Shown: positions 1-10,196, counted from the stretch's first letter. The stretch: DNA of 64,000 bases from Halanaerobiales bacterium (GCA_025451675.1 JANWJZ010000005.1:1-64000), one strand, 5' to 3'. Numbers and translations are program-made. Notes: generated by a model from the sequence alone, not told the origin.

Positions 1-78
1 CGGATTTTACGGACAGAGACAGCCGGCTTTGTAACATTGACTGCACTATTATACCAGGCAGGAGAATTAGGAGGCTAG
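1..78 (+). CDS. rsmE: 16S rRNA (uracil-1498-N3)-methyltransferase RsmE, C-terminal end only (truncated by window start)
   Basis: Frame 1 reads RILRTETAGFVTLTALLYQAGELGG*, the typical RsmE C-terminus (RILRTETAG...); rsmE-mtaB is a common gene order. Not in the ORF track. Confidence 0.82.
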   Translation, partial: RILRTETAGFVTLTALLYQAGELGG

Positions 79-81
79 AAA

Positions 82-1389
82 ATGGCAAAGGTTGCATTCC
101 ATACACTGGGTTGCAAGGTAAATCACTATGAGTCTGAGGCAATGATGGATTTGTTTAAAAAGAAGGGTTATGAGATTGTAGATTTTAATGAGCTGGCTGA
201 TGTGTATGTGGTAAATTCCTGCACTGTAACCAATGAAGCGGCCCGCAAATCCAGACAGCTGGCCCGGAAGGCCAGAAGGATTAACCCGGAAGCAATCGTG
301 GCTTTGGTGGGTTGCTATACCCAGGTTGCGCCGGAAGAGGTTAAGGGGATTGAAGGGGTAGACATATTCCTGGGAACCAGTAACCGCAGTCATATCGTTG
401 AATATGTAGAGGAATTTCAGAAGCTGGGAATGGCTAATGTGGAAATCCTGAAGAGGCAGGAACTCAGTGAATTTGAGGATTTAAGGGTCGAAAGCTTACA
501 GGAGACCACCAGGGCTTATGTGAAGATAGAGGAAGGCTGCAACCAGTTCTGCAGCTATTGTATCATTCCCTATGCCCGGGGGCCGGTCCGCAGCAGGGAA
601 CCTGGGTCTGTTATTGAAGAAGTTGAGGAACTGGTCGACAAGGGTGTCAAAGAGATTATCCTCACTGGAACCCATCTGGGTGCCTATGGTACTGACTGGG
701 GCAAAGAGGACAGCCTGGAGAAATTAATAGTGGACTTGCTGGAAATAGACGGCCTGGAGCATATCCGCCTGAGTTCAATTGAAGTAACGGAAATAACAGA
801 TGGGATAATCGATATAATAGCCAGTGAGAACAAGCTCTGTCCCCATCTTCACCTGCCTTTGCAGAGTGGCAGCGAAAAGATCCTGAAACTGATGAGAAGG
901 CCGTATGATAAAGCGGAGTTCAGGGCAGTGGTAGAAAAGATTAGAAAAAGGATAGAGGATATAGCCATAACTACAGATGTAATCGTTGGTTTTCCCGGTG
1001 AAGATGAAGCGGCCTTTCAGGAGGGCTATGATTTTGTTAAAGAGATAGCCTTCAGCCGACTCCATGTCTTTCCCTTTTCCAAAAGAGAGGGGACACCGGC
1101 AGCCAGAATGAAGGAGCAGATTCCTGCTGAACAGAAAAAGGTATACAGCAGTAAAATGTTGCAGCTAAATGAGGAGCTGATGTTGAATTACCAGAAAAGA
1201 TTTATCGGGACAGTCAGGCCATTGATAGTTGAAGAAAACAGGGATCATGAAACAAACCTCCTTACCGGGATGACTGATAATTACCTCAGGGTACTACTGA
1301 ATGAGGATAGCAGCTATATTGGTAAACTTGTTCAGGTCAGATTGCTGAGGAGCCATAGCCACGAGGCTGTTATCGGAGAAATTGTTTAA
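82..1389 (+). CDS. mtaB: tRNA (N6-threonylcarbamoyladenosine(37)-C2)-methylthiotransferase MtaB
   Basis: MiaB-like start MAKVAFHTLGCKVNHYESEAM; radical-SAM CNQFCSYCIIPYARG motif; C-terminal TRAM-like region. Confidence 0.95.
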   Translation: MAKVAFHTLGCKVNHYESEAMMDLFKKKGYEIVDFNELADVYVVNSCTVTNEAARKSRQLARKARRINPEAIVALVGCYTQVAPEEVKGIEGVDIFLGTSNRSHIVEYVEEFQKLGMANVEILKRQELSEFEDLRVESLQETTRAYVKIEEGCNQFCSYCIIPYARGPVRSREPGSVIEEVEELVDKGVKEIILTGTHLGAYGTDWGKEDSLEKLIVDLLEIDGLEHIRLSSIEVTEITDGIIDIIASENKLCPHLHLPLQSGSEKILKLMRRPYDKAEFRAVVEKIRKRIEDIAITTDVIVGFPGEDEAAFQEGYDFVKEIAFSRLHVFPFSKREGTPAARMKEQIPAEQKKVYSSKMLQLNEELMLNYQKRFIGTVRPLIVEENRDHETNLLTGMTDNYLRVLLNEDSSYIGKLVQVRLLRSHSHEAVIGEIV

Positions 1390-1448
1390 AGAGGATTTTT
1401 CCTCTTGAAAAAGAATATATAATAAACAAAAAAAGGAGGAGGAAGAAG

Positions 1449-1790
1449 ATGTCAGATTGTATCTTCTGTAAAATTGCCAGTGGCGAAATAAAATCAGAAA
1501 TTATATATAAAGACGAGCAGGTGGTGGCCTTTAAAGATATCAATCCGAGGGCAGCTATCCACTTTTTAATCATTCCGGTAAAACACATCCCCACAGTATA
1601 TGATCTGGAGGAGGAAGACACTGAATTGGTTGGCCATATCTTTCAGGTAGCCAAAAAACTGGCTGATGAATATAATATAGCTGAAAGAGGTTACCGTGTG
1701 GTGGTCAACTGCAAGGAAGATGGAGGACAGGAGGTATTCCATCTACATTTCCATCTCTTAGGTGGTGAAAAGTTAGGGGCTTTCTGTTAG
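1449..1790 (+). CDS. HIT family protein (HinT-like)
   Basis: SDCIFCKIASGEI start and HLHFHLLGG histidine triad. Confidence 0.95.
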   Translation: MSDCIFCKIASGEIKSEIIYKDEQVVAFKDINPRAAIHFLIIPVKHIPTVYDLEEEDTELVGHIFQVAKKLADEYNIAERGYRVVVNCKEDGGQEVFHLHFHLLGGEKLGAFC

Positions 1791-1793
1791 GGG

Positions 1794-2096
1794 GTGAAAG
1801 AGATCTCATCGCTAAGGGAGAAGCTGCTTGAAGATATGAAATCAGCCATGGCCAATAAAGAAGAAGAAAAATTATCGGTCATTAAAATGGCAAGAGCAGC
1901 AATAAAAAATGAAGAAATTGAAAAAAGGAAAGACCTGGAGGACAGCGAAGTCGTTGAAGTCCTTCTCAGGGAAATAAAGGAACGCTATGATGCAATGGAG
2001 GAATATAAAAAAGCCGGTGAAAAAGATATGGTGGATAAACTAAGTAGAGAAATAAAGATTATAAGCGCTTACTTACCGGAAGAGTTCAGAGACTAA
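1794..2096 (+). CDS. yqeY: GatB/YqeY domain-containing protein, short form (100 aa)
   Basis: LREKLLEDMKSAMANKEEEKLSVIKMARAAIKNEEIEK... is YqeY-like; ends at ISAYLPEEFRD* where family members normally continue. Confidence 0.85.
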   Translation: MKEISSLREKLLEDMKSAMANKEEEKLSVIKMARAAIKNEEIEKRKDLEDSEVVEVLLREIKERYDAMEEYKKAGEKDMVDKLSREIKIISAYLPEEFRD

Positions 2097-2108
2097 TTTT
2101 TATATATA

Positions 2109-2140
2109 CCAGGGTATTTATGACCCTGGCTTTATATTTT
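2109..2140 (+). terminator. Putative Rho-independent terminator after yqeY
   Basis: Perfect stem CCAGGGT (2109-2115)/ACCCTGG (2123-2129) followed by CTTTATATTTT. Confidence 0.7.
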
Positions 2141-2264
2141 ATCAATAAAGCAGGATTTTAACATTTTTTTAAGAATTATAATATAAATTGAAAACTCATA
2201 TATTTTTAATAAAATTTAATAAATCATTAGCTGCTATCCGAAAAAATTAAAATGGTGGTGAAAA

Positions 2265-3578
2265 ATGAGGAGAAGAATTAATTTAAAAATATTCCTGTTG
2301 AGTAGCTTTTTACTGTTATTTTTCTGCTGTTTCAATTATGTAACAGCCGACAATGCGGATCTGGTCTACAAAATACCACTAACAGGTAATATCGATAACG
2401 GCCTGCTGAAACTGGTAGAGCGGGGGCTGGCAGAGGCAGAAAGGTCGGGGGCGGATCTGGTAGTATTTGAAATCGATACTTATGGTGGTTACCTGGACCC
2501 GGCTATAAAGATAAGGGATTTGATTTTAAGAAGTAATCTGCCTACAGTAACCTATGTAAAGGGGAGGGCCTGGTCGGCCGGTGCCCTGATTGCCCTGGCG
2601 GGAGAAAAGCTTTTTATGGCCGAAGGAAGCAGTATTGGTGCAGCAGAGACCCGGCCGGCTGAGGAAAAATATATTTCTGCTCTCCGTAAGGAGTTTAAGG
2701 CTACAGCGGAAACCAGGGGGAAAAATCAGGAACTGGCAGCGGCAATGGTTGATAAAGATATAGTGATACCGGGTGTTTCACCCAGGGGGAAATTACTGAC
2801 CCTGACTGTTGATGAAGCTGTTAATCACCATATGGCTGATTACAAGGTGGCCAATTTCACCGGTGTTTTCGAAATAATGGAGATAAGTCCCGGGCAAATA
2901 ATTGAAATGGAGCTGACCATTGCTGAGAAGGCTGCCCGGATAATAACCAGGCCGCATATAACAATTATCCTGCTCGCTATTGGTATTCTGGGTTTAGTTG
3001 CAGAGATTTTTTTGCCAGGTTTTGGCCTTCCTGGAACTATCGGTTTATTATCACTGGCTGTTGTATTTAGCAGTTATATCTATCACGGTGTGGCCGGCTG
3101 GGGCCTGGTGATTCTATTTCTGGCTGGATTACTTTTACTGATAATAGAGATTTTTGTAACACCAGGTTTCGGTTTTACCGGAATAAGCGGTTTAATATTG
3201 ATCATGGCCAGTATCTACTTCCTTTTCCCGGACTTTGATACTGCCATTGTGGGCATAGCAGCAGTACTGGTTCTAAGTATAGTAGGTTTTATCGTTATGC
3301 TAAAATTATTTGGCAGCAGTGCTCTCTCCAGGAGAATTGCCCTGGGTGAAAGCCAGACAAAGGAGGCCGGGTATACGGCCCAGAGTGACCGGAAAGACTT
3401 ATTACATAAGACCGGGAAAACAGTTACTCCTCTAAGGCCAGCCGGGATAGTAGAGATTGATGGTAAAAGAATAGATGTAGTCAGTGATGGTGCCTTTATA
3501 GATAAGGGTATAGAGGTTATGGTTACGGAAATTGCGGGCAACCGCATTGTAGTAAAAAAAATAGAGGGAGATGAGTAG
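2265..3578 (+). CDS. nfeD: NfeD-like membrane-bound ClpP-class serine protease
   Basis: Signal peptide, ClpP-class fold with [14 protein letters not shown], transmembrane segments, C-terminal NfeD OB-like domain; adjacent to floA. Confidence 0.92.
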   Translation: MRRRINLKIFLLSSFLLLFFCCFNYVTADNADLVYKIPLTGNIDNGLLKLVERGLAEAERSGADLVVFEIDTYGGYLDPAIKIRDLILRSNLPTVTYVKGRAWSAGALIALAGEKLFMAEGSSIGAAETRPAEEKYISALRKEFKATAETRGKNQELAAAMVDKDIVIPGVSPRGKLLTLTVDEAVNHHMADYKVANFTGVFEIMEISPGQIIEMELTIAEKAARIITRPHITIILLAIGILGLVAEIFLPGFGLPGTIGLLSLAVVFSSYIYHGVAGWGLVILFLAGLLLLIIEIFVTPGFGFTGISGLILIMASIYFLFPDFDTAIVGIAAVLVLSIVGFIVMLKLFGSSALSRRIALGESQTKEAGYTAQSDRKDLLHKTGKTVTPLRPAGIVEIDGKRIDVVSDGAFIDKGIEVMVTEIAGNRIVVKKIEGDE

Positions 3579-4566
3579 TATGAGTATAGTAGCTTTATTA
3601 GTTGTAGTGCTGATACTGATTGTCGTTCCGTTTTTCTTTTACTTCATACCGGTAGGTCTCTGGATATCTGCCTGGGCAGCCGGTGTAAAGGTCAGTATCG
3701 TGACCCTGATCGGTATGCGTTTAAGGAGAGTTCCGCCTTCTGCCATTGTGCAGCCGATGATTAAATCCCATAAAGCGGGAATAATGATTACCAGTGACCA
3801 ACTGGAAGCCCATTACCTGGCTGGCGGAAATGTGGACAGGGTAATTGATGCCCTGATTGCTGCCCAGAGGGCAGAGATTGACCTGAGTTTTGAAAGGGCT
3901 GCCGCTATCGACCTGGCCGGCCGTGATGTGCTGGAGGCTGTGCAGATGAGCGTTAACCCCAAGGTTATTACGACTCCTGTAGTCTCTGCCGTGGCCAAGG
4001 ATGGAATCCAGGTAATGGCCCATGCCAGGGTTACGGTAAGGGCCAATATTGACCGTCTGGTGGGAGGGGCCGGTGAAGAGACAATACTGGCCAGAGTTGG
4101 TGAAGGTATAGTAACCACTGTCGGTTCTTCCGAAACCCATAAAAAGGTTCTGGAAAATCCTGATTCTATTTCCCAAACTGTCCTGGAAAAGGGACTGGAT
4201 TCTGGTACCGCCTTCGAGATCTTATCAATAGATATTGCTGATGTGGATGTAGGTAAAAACATCGGTGCCCAATTACAGATCGACCAGGCCGAGGCAGATA
4301 AGGAGATTGCCCAGGCCAAGGCTGAAGAAAGAAGGGCCATGGCTGTTGCCCTGGAGCAGGAAATGAAAGCCAGAGTAGCGGAAATGAGGGCCAAGGTTGT
4401 GGAGGCTGAAGCAGAAGTTCCGAAAGCTATGGCAGAAGCTTTGCGAAGTGGTAAGCTGGGTGTAATGGATTACTGGAATCTGATGAACTTACAGGCTGAT
4501 ACAGCCATGCGCAAAAATATATCAGATCTGGGTAAAGATAACCAGAGCAGATCTGATGATGAATAA
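3571..4566 (+). CDS. floA: Flotillin-like protein FloA
   Basis: FloA sequence: N-terminal hairpin [33 protein letters not shown], coiled coil, C-terminal [18 protein letters not shown]. Confidence 0.96.
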   Translation: MSSMSIVALLVVVLILIVVPFFFYFIPVGLWISAWAAGVKVSIVTLIGMRLRRVPPSAIVQPMIKSHKAGIMITSDQLEAHYLAGGNVDRVIDALIAAQRAEIDLSFERAAAIDLAGRDVLEAVQMSVNPKVITTPVVSAVAKDGIQVMAHARVTVRANIDRLVGGAGEETILARVGEGIVTTVGSSETHKKVLENPDSISQTVLEKGLDSGTAFEILSIDIADVDVGKNIGAQLQIDQAEADKEIAQAKAEERRAMAVALEQEMKARVAEMRAKVVEAEAEVPKAMAEALRSGKLGVMDYWNLMNLQADTAMRKNISDLGKDNQSRSDDE

Positions 4567-4578
4567 AAGGAGTTAAAA

Positions 4579-4971
4579 ATGGAAGACCTTATTTCGCTAC
4601 TGGTAATTATAAGTGTTATTATCTCAGGATTGACCAAATTAATTGAGAAATTTACTGGACAGGCGGTGAAACAGCCAACCTGGCAGCCAGGGCGGCTGGA
4701 TAATGAAGAGGATCTGGAAGTGCCGGTCCAGGCTAAGGAAGTAGTTATTAAGGAAGTTGAGCTGTCCGGGAGTGAGGCAGTTATTACACAAGAAGGAGAT
4801 GTGCGGGATAAAAAGAAAGAAATTCCGATTAAGAGGGAGACTAAAAAAATAGTCAGCAGGGCGGAAAAGAAAAAGCAGGCAGCTCTCTTTTCTAACGGTA
4901 TCACTGAGGAAGATCTGGTTAAGGGGGTTATTTTAGCTGAAATTCTGGGGGAACCCCGCTGTAGAAGATAA
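4579..4971 (+). CDS. Conserved hypothetical protein (N-terminal TM, C-terminal LVKGVILAEILGEPR motif)
   Basis: ORF with SD (aaaggag), hydrophobic N-terminus and a C-terminal 'VKG(V)I..EILGEPR' motif. Confidence 0.7.
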   Translation: MEDLISLLVIISVIISGLTKLIEKFTGQAVKQPTWQPGRLDNEEDLEVPVQAKEVVIKEVELSGSEAVITQEGDVRDKKKEIPIKRETKKIVSRAEKKKQAALFSNGITEEDLVKGVILAEILGEPRCRR

Positions 4972-4980
4972 GTATAGAGT

Positions 4981-5077
4981 AGGACACAGGAGGACACAAG
5001 GGGACGGTTCTCCTGTGTCATTTTTCTGCACCTTTTGCAGTAACAAAGGAACCTGTGTCGTTTTACTCTGTGTCGTT
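4981..5077. repeat. REP-like palindromic element (GGACACAGGAGGACACAAGGGGACGGTTCTCCTGTGTC family)
   Basis: 10-bp arms GACACAGGAG (4983-4992)/CTCCTGTGTC (5010-5019) around AAGGGGACGGTT, followed by further CCTGTGTC and CTGTGTC half-copies. Confidence 0.6.
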
Positions 5078-5110
5078 AAAATGTGGTATAATATAATAAG
5101 CATGAATGGA

Positions 5111-5145
5111 CTCCTCTCTGCATAAATTTTAATGCAGAGGGGAGG
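5111..5145 (+). promoter_or_regulatory. Hairpin sequestering the yqfC Shine-Dalgarno
   Basis: 13-bp stem with one wobble, CTCCTCTCTGCAT (5111-5123)/ATGCAGAGGGGAG (5132-5144); the 3' arm contains the SD GGGGAGG 9 nt before ATG 5154. Confidence 0.6.
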
Positions 5146-5153
5146 ATTATCCG

Positions 5154-5438
5154 ATGGATAAGCTTAAAAGACAATTTATCCGTGTTTTTGAGCTGCCAGC
5201 TGATATAATAATGGACTTACCCTTACTGATGTTGGTGGCTGATAATAAGCTATATCTGGAGAATCATAAAGGAATCAGCTATTTCCAGAGTGAAGAAATA
5301 AAGATAAAGATTAAAAGTGGATTTATAATCTTAAAGGGCAGGAGCCTCTCAATCTCTGAAATCAATAGGGAGAGCCTGTCTATCTCCGGCAAAATTCTAT
5401 CCATAAGTTATGAGCCAAGAGGGGGAGACAGGCCTTGA
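5154..5438 (+). CDS. yqfC: Sporulation protein YqfC (YabP/YqfC family)
   Basis: About 94 aa YabP/YqfC-like; followed by yqfD and phoH in the conserved order. Confidence 0.9.
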   Translation: MDKLKRQFIRVFELPADIIMDLPLLMLVADNKLYLENHKGISYFQSEEIKIKIKSGFIILKGRSLSISEINRESLSISGKILSISYEPRGGDRP

Positions 5439-6592
5439 TTAATAAGATCCTTCACTACTGGAAAGGTTATCTGAAGATAGATATCAGGGGTAATGCCCTG
5501 GGCAGGTTTATTAGTCAGATCAGTGAACTGGGTATATTACTCTGGAATATAGAATACCTGTCCTATGATCATTACCGGGGTTGTATTTATAAAGATGATT
5601 ATAATAAACTAAGGCCTTTATTGCGTAAACGTAGATGTCAGGTCAAAATTTTAGAAAAACGGGGTTTTCCTTTTTTTCTTTTAAAAATAAGGAAAAGGCT
5701 CTTTCTTCTTTTTGGTATAATATTATTTATTGTTATATTTCAGGTAGGTGCTTCCTTTCTCTGGTCTTTTGAGATTGTCGGGCTGGAAAATATCGAAGAG
5801 GAAGTGATAATAGGGGCTTTAAGGGAAGCGGGTATAAAAAGAGGAAGCCCGAAAAAAGAGATAGACCTGAAAGAAATTGAAAATTACCTCCTGCAAAAGC
5901 TACCTGCCATCTCCTGGATAGATCTGAGCTGGCAGGGGACCCGTTTATATATAGATCTGGTAGAGAAAAGACTGGTGGAACCGGCAGGAAAAGGAGCCAT
6001 CGTGGCCAGTAAAGATGGTATAATTACGAAACTGATTGTCCTGAAGGGGCAGGCAGTTATCAAGGAAGGAGATACAGTCACTGCCGGCCAGCTCCTGATA
6101 TTGCCCGGGAAAGATGGGGAAGCCCGGGGTATAGTCAATGCAGAAATCTGGTATGAAGCCAGAGGCGAATCATCCCTTTCTGACCGGGTAATCGTTAATA
6201 CTGGAAAACACAGGACCTATTGGGGTTTAAAAATAGGAGGCAAACTTATCCGCCTGCACAGGGCCGGCCCACCCTATGAGCAATACCGGCTGAAAAGAAC
6301 TTTTAAAAAGATTTTTACATGGAGGAATATTTCAGTTCCTATCGAATTATTTAAGGAAGAATATCAGGAGATAATTATAATAGAGATGAAGTATTCTACT
6401 GCTACGGGCCTGTTCAGAGCTAAAGAAAATGCCCTTGCCGGATTGTTGCCGCAGCTGGCTGAGGGTACTGTAATTGACTCAATTTACCATGAAGTAATAG
6501 AAAGCGGGGATGAAAAAATAAAACTTCGATTAATAATAAAAACAGAAGAGAATATAGCATGTCTGAAGGAGGATTTTGGTGGCCGGAATTGA
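5435..6592 (+). CDS. yqfD: Sporulation protein YqfD
   Basis: Single TM plus GxN..I.., ISWIDLSWQGTRLYIDLVEK, VASKDGIITKLIVLKGQAVIKEGDTV; conserved yqfC-yqfD-phoH synteny. Confidence 0.92.
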   Translation: MINKILHYWKGYLKIDIRGNALGRFISQISELGILLWNIEYLSYDHYRGCIYKDDYNKLRPLLRKRRCQVKILEKRGFPFFLLKIRKRLFLLFGIILFIVIFQVGASFLWSFEIVGLENIEEEVIIGALREAGIKRGSPKKEIDLKEIENYLLQKLPAISWIDLSWQGTRLYIDLVEKRLVEPAGKGAIVASKDGIITKLIVLKGQAVIKEGDTVTAGQLLILPGKDGEARGIVNAEIWYEARGESSLSDRVIVNTGKHRTYWGLKIGGKLIRLHRAGPPYEQYRLKRTFKKIFTWRNISVPIELFKEEYQEIIIIEMKYSTATGLFRAKENALAGLLPQLAEGTVIDSIYHEVIESGDEKIKLRLIIKTEENIACLKEDFGGRN

Positions 6593-7541
6593 AAAAGAGA
6601 TGAATGTAGACAATTATCAGGTAGTAAGAAACTTACTGGGTAATAAAGATGAAAATATCAAGATTATTGAGAAGGAAATGGGAGTCAATATCGTAGTACG
6701 CGGTAATTCAATAAAGATAATGGGAGAAGAGGAAAAGGTAGAAGAAAGCGGGAATATAATCAATAAATTACTGGATATCAGCACAGGAGATAAAAACCTT
6801 GGCAAACAGGAGGTCAAATATCTTGTAGAACTATTAAAAAAGAACCCTTTCATCAATTTGCATGATCTCTATGATGAAGTGTTGCAGGTAAATTACCGGG
6901 GCAAGAAAATCAAGGTCAAGACACTGGGCCAAAAGCTTTATATAGAAGCCATCAAGAGATCTCCCATCGTATTTGCCATCGGACCGGCCGGTACAGGAAA
7001 AACCTATCTGGCCATGGTGATGGCAGTCAAGGCTTTATTGAATAAAGATGTGGGAAGAATCATCTTAACGAGGCCGGCTATAGAAGCGGGGGAGAAATTA
7101 GGGTTCCTGCCTGGAGATCTGCAGGATAAGGTTGACCCATATCTACGGCCCCTATATGATGCCCTATATGATATCCTGGGGCCGGAAAAAGTCAGTAATT
7201 ATCTGAGTAAGGATATCATTGAAGTTGCCCCACTGGCCTATATGCGGGGCCGTACCCTGGATGATTCTTTTATAATCCTGGATGAAGCTCAGAATACGAC
7301 CCCTGAGCAGATGAAAATGTTTTTGACAAGACTTGGATTTAATTCCCGGGCGGTAATCACCGGGGACCTTACTCAGATTGATTTACCGGAAAATAAAAAT
7401 TCAGGCTTAAATTTAGTACAGGCTATACTCAAAGATGTAGATGGTATTGAATTTATCTATTTGACTAAAGATGATGTAGTAAGGCATAAATTGGTTAAAG
7501 ACATAATCAAAGCCTATGAAAGGTATGAAAGTAGGAATTAA
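6576..7541 (+). CDS. phoH: PhoH family protein (PhoH-like ATPase)
   Basis: IGPAGTGKTYLAMVMAVKAL Walker A, GRTLDDSFIILDEAQNTT Walker B. Confidence 0.95.
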   Translation: MVAGIEKEMNVDNYQVVRNLLGNKDENIKIIEKEMGVNIVVRGNSIKIMGEEEKVEESGNIINKLLDISTGDKNLGKQEVKYLVELLKKNPFINLHDLYDEVLQVNYRGKKIKVKTLGQKLYIEAIKRSPIVFAIGPAGTGKTYLAMVMAVKALLNKDVGRIILTRPAIEAGEKLGFLPGDLQDKVDPYLRPLYDALYDILGPEKVSNYLSKDIIEVAPLAYMRGRTLDDSFIILDEAQNTTPEQMKMFLTRLGFNSRAVITGDLTQIDLPENKNSGLNLVQAILKDVDGIEFIYLTKDDVVRHKLVKDIIKAYERYESRN

Positions 7542-7543
7542 CC

Positions 7544-9787
7544 ATGTTAAAATCATTAGAAAAAATAAAGAAATGGTGGCGGAAAATCTTTCCGCAGGAA
7601 ATATCCATTAATCCAAAATTTAGAAAGATTTTCTGGGGAGTAATCTTTGTCATCTCCATCTCTTTAATCCTGACCATTGACTTCCTGCCGGATCCCATAG
7701 ATTTGGAGGAGGGACAGGTCAGCAGGATGGATATAAAGGCCCCCCGGACGATCACTTTTGTTGATGAAGAAAAGACCAGTGAACTGAGAGAACAGGCAGC
7801 CCAGTCTGTCGGCAGGGTTTATGAAGAGGATGTCAATATCATTAATAATGTTAACAGGGATATAATTAATTTCTTTACCGAAATCAGGGAAGCCAGAAGA
7901 AGGCTCTTCTTACTGGAAAACACCTCAGAAAACCTTCAGGAAAATGAAGAGATAGATGAAGGGACAAATGAGCAGATAAATGAAGAGGTTAATCAGTTTA
8001 CTGTGGAACAGGAGATCCTGGCGGGTATAATCCAGAAATATCCGGCGATGAGTGATGAAACCATTGCCGATTTAATCACCAGTTCTGATGAAGAACTCCA
8101 GCTCCTGGAGATAGAAGCCAGTAAACTTACCAGTAAAATCTATCAGCAAAAATTTACACCAGAGGATTTACCGAAAATAAGAGACCAGATAACCCAGGAA
8201 CTGATGGCCCTGGATATCTCCAGGGAACACCGCCTGGCTTTAGCCAATATCATGGAAGTCTTCATAAGGCCCAATATGATCTTTGACGAAGCAGCAACAA
8301 ATGAAAAGAGAGAGGAAGCCAGGAAGAAGGTAAACCCTGTGACATATACTGTCAGACAGGATGAGATGATTGTCCGCAGCGGTGACGTGGTAACAGCAGA
8401 TGATATTAAGGTGCTGGAGGCACTGGGGCTTTTGAAACCACAGGTTAATTACCTGTCCATTGCCGGGGTTATAATCCTGGTACTTGCCCTGGTTATAATA
8501 ACCAGTGTATATCTGTACAAATATAAAAAGGAAATCTGGGATGACCCGGCCAAACTGGGTTTCCTGGAGTTGATGGTATTAATTATCCTGATTTTTGCTA
8601 AAATAATAGATGTATTGCCACGGGTAAATCATTTTTACCTGCCTTATTTATTGCCAGTAGCCATGGTTTCTATACTGGTTACCGTATTGATTAGTACTGA
8701 GATTGCCCTCTTCCTTACAGTGTTTATTAGCCTATTGGTGGCATTACTTTTTAATAGTGATTTTACTGTTGCCCTACTTGGTTTTATCGGCGGCCTGGTG
8801 GGCATATTCAGTGTGTCCAGGCTTAGCCAGAGAAATGACCTGGTCAGGGCAGGTTTTAATGTCAGCGGTGTACTGGTAATACTGGTTATTGGTATAGGTT
8901 TTATAAATCAGGTCGATAACTGGTGGTATGTGGTTGGCAATATAATAGTGGCCGTTGCCAATGGTATCATTGTGGCCATCTTTGCCAATGGCCTTTTACC
9001 CTATCTGGAGAACCTGTTTGGTTTGACTTCATCAGTAAAATTACTGGAATTATCAAACCCGAGCCATCCCTTACTGAGCAAGATGGTCTTTGAAGCACCG
9101 GGTACCTATAATCACAGCCTTATAGTGGCCAACCTTGCCGAAACGGCTGCCAATAATATTGGTGCCAATTCCCTGCTGGCCAGGGTTGGTTCCTACTACC
9201 ATGATATAGGTAAGATTAAGCGGCCATATTTCTTTACCGAAAATCACATGGGCAGGGAAAATCCCCATGATAAATTATCACCTAATCTAAGTGCCCTGAT
9301 AATAAAATCCCATGTAAAAGATGGCGTGGAACTGGCCAGGGAGTATAAATTACCGGAACAGATAATAGATATTATTAAACAACACCATGGTACAAATCTG
9401 ATCTCCTACTTCTATCAGCAGGCCCTGGAGGAAAACGTCCATGATAGTGTTGAAGAGAGTGACTTTCGCTATGATGGGCCCAAACCGAGATCCAAGGAAG
9501 CAGCAATCATCATGCTGGCCGACATATCAGAAGCAGCAGTCCGTTCTAAAAATTTCAGCAAGACCAACCAGAACAGGATAGAAGGCCTGGTCAGGGAGTT
9601 AATCAGAGGTAAATTAATAGAGGGACAACTGGATGAATCTGAACTTACCTTCAGGGAACTGGATGTCATCATTGAGAGTTTTGTTAAAGTATTGTCCGGT
9701 ATCTACCACCAGCGTATTGAATATCCGGAAAATGTATTAAAAGAAATGAAGAAGGCTGATAAAAATGATAAAGATAGCAATAAATAA
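7544..9787 (+). CDS. 7TM-HD family phosphohydrolase (PgpH/YqfF-like, c-di-AMP phosphodiesterase family)
   Basis: 7TMR-HDED extracellular domain, 7 TM region, HD domain EAPGTYNHSLIVANLAE...YYHDIGK...HH. Confidence 0.93.
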   Translation: MLKSLEKIKKWWRKIFPQEISINPKFRKIFWGVIFVISISLILTIDFLPDPIDLEEGQVSRMDIKAPRTITFVDEEKTSELREQAAQSVGRVYEEDVNIINNVNRDIINFFTEIREARRRLFLLENTSENLQENEEIDEGTNEQINEEVNQFTVEQEILAGIIQKYPAMSDETIADLITSSDEELQLLEIEASKLTSKIYQQKFTPEDLPKIRDQITQELMALDISREHRLALANIMEVFIRPNMIFDEAATNEKREEARKKVNPVTYTVRQDEMIVRSGDVVTADDIKVLEALGLLKPQVNYLSIAGVIILVLALVIITSVYLYKYKKEIWDDPAKLGFLELMVLIILIFAKIIDVLPRVNHFYLPYLLPVAMVSILVTVLISTEIALFLTVFISLLVALLFNSDFTVALLGFIGGLVGIFSVSRLSQRNDLVRAGFNVSGVLVILVIGIGFINQVDNWWYVVGNIIVAVANGIIVAIFANGLLPYLENLFGLTSSVKLLELSNPSHPLLSKMVFEAPGTYNHSLIVANLAETAANNIGANSLLARVGSYYHDIGKIKRPYFFTENHMGRENPHDKLSPNLSALIIKSHVKDGVELAREYKLPEQIIDIIKQHHGTNLISYFYQQALEENVHDSVEESDFRYDGPKPRSKEAAIIMLADISEAAVRSKNFSKTNQNRIEGLVRELIRGKLIEGQLDESELTFRELDVIIESFVKVLSGIYHQRIEYPENVLKEMKKADKNDKDSNK

Positions 9788-10196
9788 TATGCAAACCATG
9801 ATTGAGTTTACTCAGGAATTGGAAGAACTGTTACAGGCCCTGGCAGATAAAACCGCGGCCATGGAAGGTTACAGCCAGGGTGAAGTCAGCTTTGCCCTGG
9901 TGGATAATGAACAGATCCGGGAGCTGAATAAAGTGTACCGAGGCATTGATGAGCCTACTGATGTGCTTTCCTTTCCGATGGATGAGGAGATCTGGGGTGA
10001 TATTATCATCTCCATAGATAAGGTCATAAGCCAGGCTGAGGAATACGGCCATTCCCTGGAAAGGGAGTTAGGCTTCCTGGTTGTGCATGGTATCCTGCAC
10101 CTGCTGGGTTATGACCACCAGACTCCTGAGGAAGAGGCAATCATGCGCCAGAAGGAAGAAAAGGTTCTGGGCGAATTAAACCTGACCCGGGAATAA
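9765..10196 (+). CDS. ybeY: Endoribonuclease YbeY (rRNA maturation)
   Basis: VHGILHLLGYDH metal-binding motif; PTDVLSFPM. Confidence 0.96.
   Translation: MIKIAINNMQTMIEFTQELEELLQALADKTAAMEGYSQGEVSFALVDNEQIRELNKVYRGIDEPTDVLSFPMDEEIWGDIIISIDKVISQAEEYGHSLERELGFLVVHGILHLLGYDHQTPEEEAIMRQKEEKVLGELNLTRE

Noticed and set aside
67-393. Numerous minus-strand ORFs of 60-190 aa (e.g. 67-393, 3813-4394, 4470-5021, 40901-41497, 61877-62200)
   Set aside because: They lie antisense to well-identified + strand genes, have low-complexity or implausible composition, and no convincing SD; most likely spurious.
1388-1406. Hairpin AAGAGGA/TCCTCTT after mtaB as a terminator
   Set aside because: No T-tract follows and HIT is closely downstream; likely not functional as a terminator.
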